This document shows, piece after piece, positions 43,835 through 51,978 of a DNA stretch of 64,000 nt. Below the pieces are notes generated by a model that was not told the DNA's origin, ran no database searches, and saw only the letters and a list, made by a program, of their open reading frames with translations. Position 1 is the first letter of the stretch. Each line of letters starts with the position of its first letter. A program made the position numbers and the translations under genes. The DNA is taken from assembly GCF_025685685.1 (NCBI RefSeq), contig NZ_JAGSYH010000002.1:172768-236767 (forward strand), in the 5' to 3' direction. This DNA comes from Acidicapsa dinghuensis (lineage in GTDB: Bacteria; Acidobacteriota; Terriglobia; Terriglobales; Acidobacteriaceae).

Positions 43835-44908
43835 TTAGAGCTCCCGCTGCGTGCCTTCGTCATCGGCAACAACAAAGCGATCCTTACCCAATCTCTTTGC
43901 GCGATACATCGCGTGATCCGCCCGCATCACCAACTTTTCCCAATCCGCTGTTTTCTCCGATAGCGTGGCAACGCCCATACTTACCGTGATCGCCCCCGGC
44001 TCAAACCTCAGATTGCGAATCGAGCTCAGCATGCGCTCTGCATAAACCTGTGCTCCCTCGCGATTTGTTTCTGTGAGCACAATCGCAAATTCCTCGCCAC
44101 CGATACGCGCCGGCAGATCAGCCTTGCGCGCAGAACCCGCCAGAAGCTGCCCAAGCCCATGCAGCACTTCATCTCCCGCGGCATGACCGTACGTGTCGTT
44201 ACGTTTCTTGAAGTCATCCACATCGAGCAGCATCAAGGAAAGTTCTCTCCCATGACGCCTGGCATTCGAGAACTCAATCGCAATACGTTGTTCAAAATAT
44301 CTGCGGTTCGCAACTCCCGTCAGCACATCGGTCGTCGCGAGCATCTCAAGCCTGGCGTTGCTTTCTGAAAGTTCCTGATTGAGCTTCGTGTTCTCTTCGA
44401 GCGCGCGTTCCAGAGCTCGGCGCTGCATGCGCAGTTCCATGCGGGCCTTCACCTGCCGGGCAAGAATTGCGAGTGCTGTTTTCTGGTCTTCCGTCAGAGA
44501 ACGCGGCTGGCGATCGATCACACACAGCGCTCCCACCGCAAATCCTCCAGGCGTTTCCAACGGCACGCCCGCATAGAAGCGTATATACGGAGATCCAGTT
44601 ACCAGCTGATTATCTCTAAAACGCTCATCTGCCTGGGCGTTCTCCACAATAAACATTCCGGTTTGATGGATTGCGTGCGCGCAAAAGGAAAGATCGCGAG
44701 CAGTTTCGCGGCCATCCACTCCAATCGACGCCTTGAACCACTGGCGGTCGCGATCGACAAACGTTACAGTGCTGATTGGTGTATTGCAGATAGCCGCCGC
44801 GAGCGATACCAGCTCATCGAACTCAGCCTCATTCGGCGTATCCAGAATTTCCAAATCTCGCAGCGCTTGCAACCGCAGTATCTCGCCCGAATTATTCTGA
44901 ACCGTCAT
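43835..44908 (-). CDS. GAF-GGDEF diguanylate cyclase
   Basis: 357 residues. N-terminal GAF sensor (about 20-165; ICNTPISTVTFVDRDRQWFKASIG, SFCAHAIHQTG, PLETPGGFAVGALCVID), a coiled-coil signalling helix (MELRMQRRALERALEENTKLNQELSESNARLE), and a GGDEF domain with intact GGEEF at about 270. RKAD, five residues before it, is the RxxD inhibitory I-site. It makes cyclic-di-GMP in the cytosol and should be product-inhibited. The GAF ligand is unknown. Divergent from the ribonuclease gene. Confidence 0.93.
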   Translation of the reverse strand: MTVQNNSGEILRLQALRDLEILDTPNEAEFDELVSLAAAICNTPISTVTFVDRDRQWFKASIGVDGRETARDLSFCAHAIHQTGMFIVENAQADERFRDNQLVTGSPYIRFYAGVPLETPGGFAVGALCVIDRQPRSLTEDQKTALAILARQVKARMELRMQRRALERALEENTKLNQELSESNARLEMLATTDVLTGVANRRYFEQRIAIEFSNARRHGRELSLMLLDVDDFKKRNDTYGHAAGDEVLHGLGQLLAGSARKADLPARIGGEEFAIVLTETNREGAQVYAERMLSSIRNLRFEPGAITVSMGVATLSEKTADWEKLVMRADHAMYRAKRLGKDRFVVADDEGTQREL

Positions 44909-45142
44909 CCGGCCTCCCTTTTCACCAATCTAATGTCCGGCGCCTGCGTTGCCTAGCCTGACAGCATATCCGATCTGCAAATAGTGACCACCTGTTTTGC
45001 ATTCAACAGCAGCCAAACGACGGAAACCGGTATGCCTTAGTGTGCAACTCTGATCCATGTGCGCATCCCAAGAGCGCTGCCGCGTGTTAGCCTTTCCGGT
45101 TACTTGTTCCCATCAGCTTGTATCACCACAAAAGGAGCTTGC

Positions 45143-46594
45143 GTGTCGCATTCGCATTTCGACCTAGACGCAGCCACATTACGCTGCATGCAGGAGCATG
45201 GCTTTCACCCGGAATTCTCCAACGATGTGCAAAAACAGTTGAGCGACATCTCTGCAAATCATAAAAATCATGACGGGCTGAAAGATCTGCGCGTGCTGCT
45301 CTGGTCCTCCATCGACAACGATGACTCAAAGGATCTCGATCAGATCGAATGGGCAGAGTCTCTGCCCGGCGGCCAAATACGCGTCCTTATTGGCGTAGCC
45401 GATGTCGATGGCACTGTTCATCGCAGCACGCCAATCGATCAGCACGCCGCCTCGGAAACTACCTCCGTTTACACCGGCGTCCGCACCTTTCCCATGCTGC
45501 CCACGGAGCTATCGGAAAACCTCACATCGCTGAACGAACACCAGGACCGCGCCGCCGTCGTCACCGAGTTTTGCGTTGATAGCAAAGGCGCCGTCAGCGA
45601 TGGCAAGATCTATCGCGCCATGGTGCAGAACAAAGCCCAGCTCGCCTACAACGCCGTCGGAGCGTGGCTCGAAGGCAAAGGCGCACCGCCAGAGAAAATC
45701 GCAAAATCAAAAGAGCTTGAGCATCAGCTCCGTCTGCAGGACGAAGCCGCACAGCGCATGGTCGGCGCACGCTTCCAGCACGGAGCGCTCGATCTCGAAA
45801 CCATCGAGACGCGTCCGCTCATGCAGCACGAAGAAGCCGTCGATCTGGTTCGCCAGGCGAAGAATCGAGCCACCTCGCTCATCGAAGAATTCATGGTCGC
45901 AGCCAACGGTGTGATGGCACGTTTTCTCGACGCCGTAAAGGTGCCGTCCATCCGCCGCATAGTTCGCGTACCAAAACGCTGGGAACGCATTGTCGATGTG
46001 GCCAAAGGCCTCGGCACATCTCTTCCGGCAGAGCCTGACTCGAAAGCGCTCAACGATTTTCTGTTAGGGCAACGCGCAAAAGACCCCGCGCATTTTCCCG
46101 ACCTCTCTCTCGCTGTAATCAAGCTGCTGGGGCCAGGCGAATACGTAATGGTGCGACCCGGCGAGGAATCGCCCGGTCACTTTGGCTTGGCGGTGCAGGA
46201 CTATACGCACTCCACAGCACCCAACCGCCGCTTTCCCGATGTCGTAACGCAACGGCTGCTCAAGGCCGTAAAAGCTGGCGCCAACTCACCATACTCAGCC
46301 GACGATCTACAGGCCATTGCCACGCGCTGCACGCAAATGGAAGACGCCGCGCGCCACGTCGAGCGCGAGATGCAGAAGCGTATCGCCGCCGTTGTGCTCC
46401 ACTCACGCATCGGCCAAAGCTTCGCCGGCATCGTAACCGGCGTCAATCAGCATGGAACATTCGTCCGCGCGCTCGAACCGCATGTGGAAGGAATGGTAGT
46501 CCACGGGGGCAAAGGACTCGACGTGGGTGATCGAGTAACCGTAAAGCTAGTGGGAACAAATCCAGAGCGTGGGTTCATCGATTTCGCTATTTAA
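45143..46594 (+). CDS. RNB-domain (RNase II/R-like) exoribonuclease with C-terminal S1 domain
   Basis: 483 residues from GTG 45143 behind a strong AAAGGAG; the TTG/ATG starts upstream lack one. It is shorter than RNase II/R because the N-terminal cold-shock domains are missing. The catalytic loop reads SSIDNDDSKDLDQIEW: Asp58, Asp64 and Asp66 match three of the four RNase II aspartates, and the fourth is Gln67. I believe DLDQ is typical of a short RNB subfamily. SLNEHQDRAAV and HSTAPNRRFPDVVTQRLL are also conserved. The end (FAGIVTGVNQHGTFVRAL...VTVKLVG) is an S1 fold. It degrades RNA 3' to 5'. Confidence 0.88.
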   Translation: MSHSHFDLDAATLRCMQEHGFHPEFSNDVQKQLSDISANHKNHDGLKDLRVLLWSSIDNDDSKDLDQIEWAESLPGGQIRVLIGVADVDGTVHRSTPIDQHAASETTSVYTGVRTFPMLPTELSENLTSLNEHQDRAAVVTEFCVDSKGAVSDGKIYRAMVQNKAQLAYNAVGAWLEGKGAPPEKIAKSKELEHQLRLQDEAAQRMVGARFQHGALDLETIETRPLMQHEEAVDLVRQAKNRATSLIEEFMVAANGVMARFLDAVKVPSIRRIVRVPKRWERIVDVAKGLGTSLPAEPDSKALNDFLLGQRAKDPAHFPDLSLAVIKLLGPGEYVMVRPGEESPGHFGLAVQDYTHSTAPNRRFPDVVTQRLLKAVKAGANSPYSADDLQAIATRCTQMEDAARHVEREMQKRIAAVVLHSRIGQSFAGIVTGVNQHGTFVRALEPHVEGMVVHGGKGLDVGDRVTVKLVGTNPERGFIDFAI

Positions 46595-46614
46595 GGCAGG
46601 AACAAGCCGACTCG

Positions 46615-47040
46615 CTAGACGGATAGAGTTTTGAAGCCTAGCTGTTGTGCGGCGAAGAGAAGCTGAGCGTCGAAGCAAATAAACGCTTTCCCTCTGGGGT
46701 TACCACGAGACCAGATCATCGCTGCCGCCAGCTGAAGTGCGTCGGCAGCCCTCAACGAATATCGCGTCAACAAAAATTCAGCTTCTGCTCGCAAAGCCTC
46801 GGAAGGCTCAATCTGTCGCCAGCCGCGTCGTAGACCGGTCAACCGCTGCAGCCCTCCTGCATAGTTGCCGGATGAGAGTAGTCCGCTGCGAAGTACGCGC
46901 TCCATTGCACTCCGTATTTCAACGGTCGTCGACCACCACGCGACGATTTCATATCGTTGCGCTAATTTTCTGGCTGCTGGGCTTGATGACTGATGAATGC
47001 AAAGTGGGACTAGCGCACTCGAATCCCAGAAGGCCTGCAC
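46615..47040 (-). CDS. PIN-domain toxin (VapC-like)
   Basis: 141 residues, GTG start at 47040. The PIN acidic residues are present: Asp6 in FWDSSALV, Glu in TTVEIRSAM, Asp in RAADALQLAAA, and Asp in ICFDAQLLFAA. It should be a Mg2+-dependent ribonuclease, cleaving tRNA or rRNA in known VapCs. Its start overlaps the antitoxin stop by one base (TAGTG), typical of coupled toxin-antitoxin pairs. Convergent with the ribonuclease gene, 20 bases apart. Confidence 0.9.
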   Translation of the reverse strand: MQAFWDSSALVPLCIHQSSSPAARKLAQRYEIVAWWSTTVEIRSAMERVLRSGLLSSGNYAGGLQRLTGLRRGWRQIEPSEALRAEAEFLLTRYSLRAADALQLAAAMIWSRGNPRGKAFICFDAQLLFAAQQLGFKTLSV

Positions 47041-47327
47041 TAGCGATCACCTCGCCCCTCAATGAGTGCCTGTACGGCGGCATCGCCAGGTACCGTTTCG
47101 GTGGGGATGGAAAAGAAAGCATCCCAGTCGATCTGTTCCTGCGGCAACGTCATAGCCCCTGAGGCAACAAGTTCGGCATCGTCGTCGGCAATCGTATCGT
47201 GATCAATAGGCAGAATGCGCGCGATAGCTTTCTTGCGGTCGCGAACAACCACTTCTTCCCCATTACGGACATACTGAAGATAAGCGCTTAGCTGGTTCTT
47301 CAATTCGCCGATGTTTACGCTACGCAT
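47040..47327 (-). CDS. Antitoxin of the Phd/YefM (VapB-like) type
   Basis: 95 residues from ATG 47327 (MRSVNIGELKNQLSAYLQYVRNGEEVVV), the standard start of Phd/YefM N-domains; an ATG at 47363 would add 12 residues. The N-terminal half forms the DNA-binding dimer (VVVRDRKKAIARILP), and the acidic C-terminal half (QEQIDWDAFFSIPTE) would wrap the PIN toxin. It is expected to repress its own operon. No clear operator palindrome is visible just upstream. Confidence 0.88.
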   Translation of the reverse strand: MRSVNIGELKNQLSAYLQYVRNGEEVVVRDRKKAIARILPIDHDTIADDDAELVASGAMTLPQEQIDWDAFFSIPTETVPGDAAVQALIEGRGDR

Positions 47328-47424
47328 AAATTCAACATACAGTAAATTAGCCAAGTTAGCCACATTTCTCCCACTACCGGGTTACCGAAGATTTTCTGAA
47401 TCCTTTTCGATTTCGCTTGCACGA

Positions 47425-47478
47425 TATCGCAAATCGCGATAAATTTATTTGCGGATTGCAATATTGCAAATTGCAATC
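47425..47478. promoter_or_regulatory. Stacked palindromes upstream of the Xre regulator (operator candidates)
   Basis: TATCGC (47425-47430) and GCGATA (47436-47441) form one inverted repeat. GATTGCAAT (47454-47462) and ATTGCAATC (47470-47478) flank ATTGCAA and form a second, which contains the perfect 14-base palindrome TTGCAATATTGCAA (47456-47469). They lie 59-112 bases before the Xre start and downstream of nothing on that strand, so autoregulation is likely. Confidence 0.6.
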
Positions 47479-47536
47479 ATGAAACGAGCAAGCTCGAAAG
47501 GCGTCAGGACAAGCATCCAGCGCCGGTTCCGGGGAG

Positions 47537-48172
47537 ATGAGAGCAGTGAAGCTGGGAGAGAAAATCCGGTATCTGCGAGAAGTTGAGGGCAGCCTGCGCG
47601 GCATCGGCAGGGCAATGAACCAGCAGGAGCTGGTGAAAGCCATCGAAGCCGAGACTGGCGGCAAGCTGAGCCAGAGTTACCTTTCGCAGATCGAGAGCGG
47701 GGCGAGGCCACACCTGACCAACACCACGCGGCAGACCCTGGCTAGCTTCTTCAAGGTGCATCCGGGCTATCTGGTCGATGACCCGGAGGGCTACCACCCG
47801 GAGCTGCAAAGCGATGTGCGCGACCTGGCGGAGTCGGAGGCCAAACTGGACCTCTGGCTGGTCAGCGGAGCGGAGCGGTTCCGGCGGGACGCGGCGCTGA
47901 AACACGCGCTGCTGACCCTGGCCCGGCACGAGCAGACGCGGGATTGCCTGCTGCTGCTTGAGTCGATCCTGGACACGCCGGGACTGATGCCGAGGCTACT
48001 GGAGGTGTTGCGGCCCGAAGCTGCCGCAGCGAGTGACGAGGCGGAAGATGAGCCGCCGATGGAGATGAAACGGACGAACGGCAGGTCCGCGCGAGCCGCG
48101 GGAAAGAAACCTGTCAAAAGTCCAGTAAAACGTCCGGCGAATGGAAGCGGGCGTGGCAGGAAAGGTGGGTAG
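47537..48172 (+). CDS. Xre-type helix-turn-helix regulator with basic tail
   Basis: 211 residues. The N-terminal Xre domain (about 5-75) includes MNQQELVKAIEAETGGKLSQSYLSQIESGARPHLT. The middle is helical (EAKLDLWLVSGAERFRRDAALKHALLTLARHEQ). The C-terminal about 40 residues are Lys/Arg/Gly/Pro-rich (GKKPVKSPVKRPANGSGRGRKGG). Codons favour CTG, GAG and GCG, unlike the CTC/GAA/GCC of most neighbours, which hints at a different origin. It precedes the NfeD-flotillin-DUF2059-PspA genes by a few bases and may control them. The start could also be a GTG nine bases later. Confidence 0.85.
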   Translation: MRAVKLGEKIRYLREVEGSLRGIGRAMNQQELVKAIEAETGGKLSQSYLSQIESGARPHLTNTTRQTLASFFKVHPGYLVDDPEGYHPELQSDVRDLAESEAKLDLWLVSGAERFRRDAALKHALLTLARHEQTRDCLLLLESILDTPGLMPRLLEVLRPEAAAASDEAEDEPPMEMKRTNGRSARAAGKKPVKSPVKRPANGSGRGRKGG

Positions 48173-48176
48173 GGCA

Positions 48177-48881
48177 ATGATTGCGTTATTTCCGGTTTTC
48201 GGGATGACGACAATTTCGATGGTGGGGGATGGAATGGGTTTCTGGGAAGGCTTTTACTTTGCATGTTTTATAGCCGGGCTGCTGCTCAGCATGATCTCGC
48301 TCATCGGCGGCATGGGACACATCAGCTGGCACTTTCACATGCCACGTGCGCCTGTGGTTGGGCATGTGCCTCATGTAACGCATATTCCCGTTGCCGGCCG
48401 CATGGCTCCGGGAGCACACACGCCCGCAATTGGAGGAGCGGCGCGTGCGTCGGCAACAGTTCCCTGGTGGAACGCGTTCTCGATCATGGTCTTCCTCTGC
48501 TGGTTCGGCGCGGCAGGCTATTTGCTCACACGCTACGGAACCTTCGTGACCGGCGTAGTCTTCGTGCTCGCTGCGTTGTGCGGGCTTATTGGTGGAGCAG
48601 TGGTCTTTTGGTTCCTGACCCGCGTGCTGTTACCGCACGAGCGCGAACTGACCGCGGAAGACACATCCGTGATGGGTGTCGTCGGCAAGGTCAGCTCGAC
48701 GATCCGCGCGGGCGGCACAGGCGAAGTTCTCTATGAGCAGATGGGCGCAACGCGTTCTGTGCCGGCGCGGGCCGATTTAGGCGAGCCGATCGAGAGGGGC
48801 GAAGAGGTATTTGTGGTGCGCTACGAGCAGGGCATTGCGTATGTGCGCCGATGGGAGGAGCTGGTAGAGATGCATCAGTAG
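48177..48881 (+). CDS. NfeD-like membrane protein
   Basis: 234 residues from ATG 48177, five bases after the Xre stop; a frame start at 48141 would overlap Xre. Two N-terminal hydrophobic segments (FWEGFYFACFIAGLLLSMISLIGG; NAFSIMVFLCWFGAAGYLL and the following TFVTGVVFVLAALCGLIGG) flank a His/Pro-rich loop. The C-terminal soluble part (TSVMGVVGKVSSTIRAGGTGEVLYEQMG...EVFVVRYEQGIAYVRRW) is an OB-fold as in NfeD/YuaF. It works with flotillins in membrane microdomains. No ClpP-like protease domain is attached. Confidence 0.82.
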   Translation: MIALFPVFGMTTISMVGDGMGFWEGFYFACFIAGLLLSMISLIGGMGHISWHFHMPRAPVVGHVPHVTHIPVAGRMAPGAHTPAIGGAARASATVPWWNAFSIMVFLCWFGAAGYLLTRYGTFVTGVVFVLAALCGLIGGAVVFWFLTRVLLPHERELTAEDTSVMGVVGKVSSTIRAGGTGEVLYEQMGATRSVPARADLGEPIERGEEVFVVRYEQGIAYVRRWEELVEMHQ

Positions 48882-49061
48882 CGCTCCGCCACTACTCGCG
48901 AAAAGTTTCATAACTGGCTTCGTACAAGAAGCATTGAATCGATGATTTGTTGAGCTGTAAGACGCAACTGCGGCGAGACACCACGGCATGTAGTTCATGA
49001 GCGGGCGAATCGCCGTACAACCAAAGATGTGACGCTCCCGGTTGAAAGGACCGGGAACCAA

Positions 49062-50504
49062 ATGATGACCAACATTGTATTTATTGTCGGCGTTTGTGTT
49101 CTGGTGCTGATTTTCTTCCTCGGCATGCTGGCCAGGATGTTTCGCAAGGCCGGCCCGAATGAAGCACTCATCGTGTACGGCTTCCGTGGACCTCGTGTTG
49201 TCACCGGGCATGGCACGGTGCTCTTCCCGATGATTGAGAACTGCAAGGAGATATCACTCGAACTGATGAGCTTCGACGTAGCTCCGCAACAGGACCTCTA
49301 CACCAATCAGGGCGTAGCCGTATCCGTGGAAGCAGTAGCGCAGATTAAGGTGCGCAGCGATCAGGCCTCGATCCTCACGGCTGCCGAGCAGTTTCTTTCC
49401 AAAGCTCCGCAGCAGCGCGAAGGCTTGATCCGCCTGGTCATGGAAGGTCACCTGCGCGGCATCATCGGTCAGCTCACCGTCGAGCAGATCGTGAAAGAGC
49501 CAGAGATGGTTGGCGACCGCATGCGTAACACCTGCGCCGGCGACATGAGCAAGATGGGCCTGGATGTGGTTTCGTTCACCATCAAGGAGGTACGCGATCA
49601 GAACGAATACATCACTAACATGGGCCGGCCCGATATTGCCCGCATTAAGCGCGATGCCGACATCGCCGCCGCAACAGCCGAGCGCGATACAGCTATTCAA
49701 CGCGCGATTGCTCTGCGCGAAGCCGCCGTTGCCAAGGCACAGGCAGACCAGGAACGAGTAATCGCAGAGACAGCCTCGCAGGCACGCCAGGCTGAAGCGC
49801 AGCGCGATATGGACATTAAGAAGGCGCAATACGCCGAACAGAGCCGTAAGCAGCAGGCCTCGGCAGACAAGGCCTATGAAATCCAGACCAACATCATGAT
49901 GCAGCAGGTTATCGCCGAGCAGGTGAAGGTGCAGCAGACGGAGAAAGAAGCGCAGATCAAGGTACAGGACGCGGAAATTCTGCGCCGCGAAAAGGAGCTG
50001 ATTGCCACTGTATTGAAACAGGCCGAGATCGAGCGTCAGAGGATCGAGACTCTCGCCGCTGCCGAAAAAGCGCGGCTGACTACCGAAGCCGAAGGCCGTG
50101 GCGCTGCCATTCGCGCGCAAGGTGAAGCGGAAGCTTCGATCATCTTCCAGAAGGGCGAAGCCGAAGCCAAAGCCATGAACATCAAGGCCGAGGCATATCA
50201 GGAGTGGAACCAGGCCGCGGTTGTCGACAAGCTGCTGACCAACATGGCCGACGTTGTTCGCGCCATGGCCGAACCGCTCTCGAAGGTGGATCGGATCACG
50301 GTGGTTTCAACCGGCAACGATGGATCAGCCGGAGTCAACAAGATCACCGGCGACATGACAAAAATTGCTGCGCAGGTACCTGCGATCTTTGAAGCACTGA
50401 GCGGCATGGATATGAAAACGCTGATGTCGAATATCAAAACGATGCGCACGCCGAATGGCGGTTCGACCATCAACGGCTCAGGCAAGGATGAAGCGGCTCA
50501 GTAA
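49062..50504 (+). CDS. Flotillin-family SPFH protein
   Basis: 480 residues from the ATG pair at 49062; an upstream GTG at 49029 is possible. N-terminal membrane helix (VFIVGVCVLVLIFFLGML), SPFH domain (VAVSVEAVAQIKVRSD, LRGIIGQLTVEQI), then a long Ala/Glu/Gln coiled coil with the flotillin EA repeats (KGEAEAKAMNIKAEAYQEWNQ). It oligomerises at the inner membrane and organises microdomains. It sits between NfeD and a DUF2059-PspA pair. The gap to NfeD is 180 bases without a gene. Confidence 0.9.
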   Translation: MMTNIVFIVGVCVLVLIFFLGMLARMFRKAGPNEALIVYGFRGPRVVTGHGTVLFPMIENCKEISLELMSFDVAPQQDLYTNQGVAVSVEAVAQIKVRSDQASILTAAEQFLSKAPQQREGLIRLVMEGHLRGIIGQLTVEQIVKEPEMVGDRMRNTCAGDMSKMGLDVVSFTIKEVRDQNEYITNMGRPDIARIKRDADIAAATAERDTAIQRAIALREAAVAKAQADQERVIAETASQARQAEAQRDMDIKKAQYAEQSRKQQASADKAYEIQTNIMMQQVIAEQVKVQQTEKEAQIKVQDAEILRREKELIATVLKQAEIERQRIETLAAAEKARLTTEAEGRGAAIRAQGEAEASIIFQKGEAEAKAMNIKAEAYQEWNQAAVVDKLLTNMADVVRAMAEPLSKVDRITVVSTGNDGSAGVNKITGDMTKIAAQVPAIFEALSGMDMKTLMSNIKTMRTPNGGSTINGSGKDEAAQ

Positions 50505-50600
50505 CCCTGAAAGCCGAAACACAGCTCGTCTGGTGAACTGGCAACACTTCACCAGATGGGCTGCACAGTCCAGCATGAGCCAGAGAGGAAAGAGACCGGT

Positions 50601-51224
50601 ATGAACAGGAAATTGACACTGGCAGCAATGATATTGGCAGCAATCACTGCTTCAACCGTCTATGCGCAGACAGGCTCCGCAGAGCCGTCCGAACATGCCA
50701 CCGTCATTCAACTGCAAAAATCCGAAATTGCCCCGGAAGATCAGCCCACCGACAAGCAGCTCGACAAGCTCTTTACCGCCATGCGATTGCGCTCGCAATT
50801 CGACACGATGGTCAAATCCATGAGCGCCTTGATGCAGCAGCAGGTGGCGCAACAGATCAAAGAAATGGATGCCGGAGCATCGGGTAGCAACGTATCCGCC
50901 GAGAAACAGAAAGCTATTGAAGCTTTCACCAAAAAGTACATGGATCGCGCGATGGCACTCTACCCTGTCACCGAGATGATTCAAGACATGGGCAACCTGT
51001 ACAAGCGGCATATCAACCGCGAAGACGTCGATGCCATTACCGCGTTCTATCAATCGCCGGCTGCGCAGCATCTCTTGGATGTGCAGCCCGAGATCATGCA
51101 GGAGTACATGCCGATCGTCCAGACGCGTGTGCAGGAGCGCACCAAAATCCTGATGGACGAAATGAAACGTGACGCGGAGAAGATGAAGCAGTCTTCTCAA
51201 AGTCACACGAATAAACAATCGTAG
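50601..51224 (+). CDS. Exported DUF2059 protein
   Basis: 207 residues from ATG 50601 behind GAGGAAAG. A signal peptide ends at TVYAQ. The DUF2059 region (LFTAMRLRSQFDTMVKSMSALMQQQVAQQIKEM, then REDVDAITAFYQSPAAQHLLD, PIVQTRVQERTKILMDEMK) is helical. Its function is not established. Its place between flotillin and PspA suggests a periplasmic part of the same envelope-maintenance system. Confidence 0.85.
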   Translation: MNRKLTLAAMILAAITASTVYAQTGSAEPSEHATVIQLQKSEIAPEDQPTDKQLDKLFTAMRLRSQFDTMVKSMSALMQQQVAQQIKEMDAGASGSNVSAEKQKAIEAFTKKYMDRAMALYPVTEMIQDMGNLYKRHINREDVDAITAFYQSPAAQHLLDVQPEIMQEYMPIVQTRVQERTKILMDEMKRDAEKMKQSSQSHTNKQS

Positions 51225-51266
51225 CCAGTCTCTTTATGAACTGATGTAAATGTGCAGGAGGATGTC

Positions 51267-51944
51267 ATGCCATTGTTGGAGCGAGTAAGCACACTTCTTA
51301 GAGCCAATATCAACGACCTGATCGAGAAAGCCGAAAATCCTGAAAAACTGCTCAAGCAGCTCGTTCTGGACATGGAGAACCAACTCTTGCAGGTCAAGAC
51401 TCAGGTAGCCATCGCCATAGCCGATCAGCATCTCCTGGAGCGCAAGCGTCAGGAGCATGAGCAGGAGATCGCAGAATGGAAGCGCAAGGCTGAGCTCGCC
51501 GTCGCCAGGAGACATGACGATCTCGCGCGCGCTGCTCTGGAACGCGTCATCAGCTTCGAACGCCTCACCAAAGGCTTCGCCGAACAGGCAGAAGACCAGA
51601 AACTCGAAGCCGACACCCTTCGCCAGACCCTGCACAAGCTCGAACAGAAGCTGAGCGAAACCAAAGCGCAGTGCGAGATCCTGATAGCCGAGCATCGCCG
51701 GGCACGTGTTCTGAAGCGTGCCACCGATGCACACCAGCACGTAGGGGCCACGCAAGACTCCGCCATTGGCAGGATGAAAAGCAAAGTCCGCCGCGAATCG
51801 GCTGAGAATCTTGCAGCCGGCGAAGTGCTTCTGCCCGCAACTCTGGAAGACCGCTTCAGAAGCCTCGAAGAACAGGAGCAAGTGGAGCTTCTGCTCACCC
51901 AGCTCAAGGAGCGTGCGGCTCTCCCGGCTTCAACTCCGGAATAG
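51267..51944 (+). CDS. pspA: PspA/IM30-family membrane-stress protein
   Basis: 225 residues from ATG 51267 with AGGAGG upstream. It is nearly all coiled coil (LLERVSTLLRANINDLIEKAENPEKLLKQLVLDMENQL is the N-terminal PspA signature; QEHEQEIAEWKRKAELAVARRHDDLARAAL follows), with short loops. PspA/Vipp1 proteins bind stressed inner membrane and are ESCRT-III-like. It is 42 bases after DUF2059 and closes the NfeD-flotillin run. No PspF or PspBC genes are nearby, so regulation is probably through the Xre gene. Confidence 0.9.
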   Translation: MPLLERVSTLLRANINDLIEKAENPEKLLKQLVLDMENQLLQVKTQVAIAIADQHLLERKRQEHEQEIAEWKRKAELAVARRHDDLARAALERVISFERLTKGFAEQAEDQKLEADTLRQTLHKLEQKLSETKAQCEILIAEHRRARVLKRATDAHQHVGATQDSAIGRMKSKVRRESAENLAAGEVLLPATLEDRFRSLEEQEQVELLLTQLKERAALPASTPE

Positions 51945-51978
51945 CACTACTGCCGGATGGCAGGCAGCAGGCGGCGTG

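Noticed and set aside
45059..45142. Longer N-terminus for the RNB ribonuclease
   Set aside because: A very strong ribosome site directly precedes the GTG at 45143, and the upstream residues look like untranslated leader.
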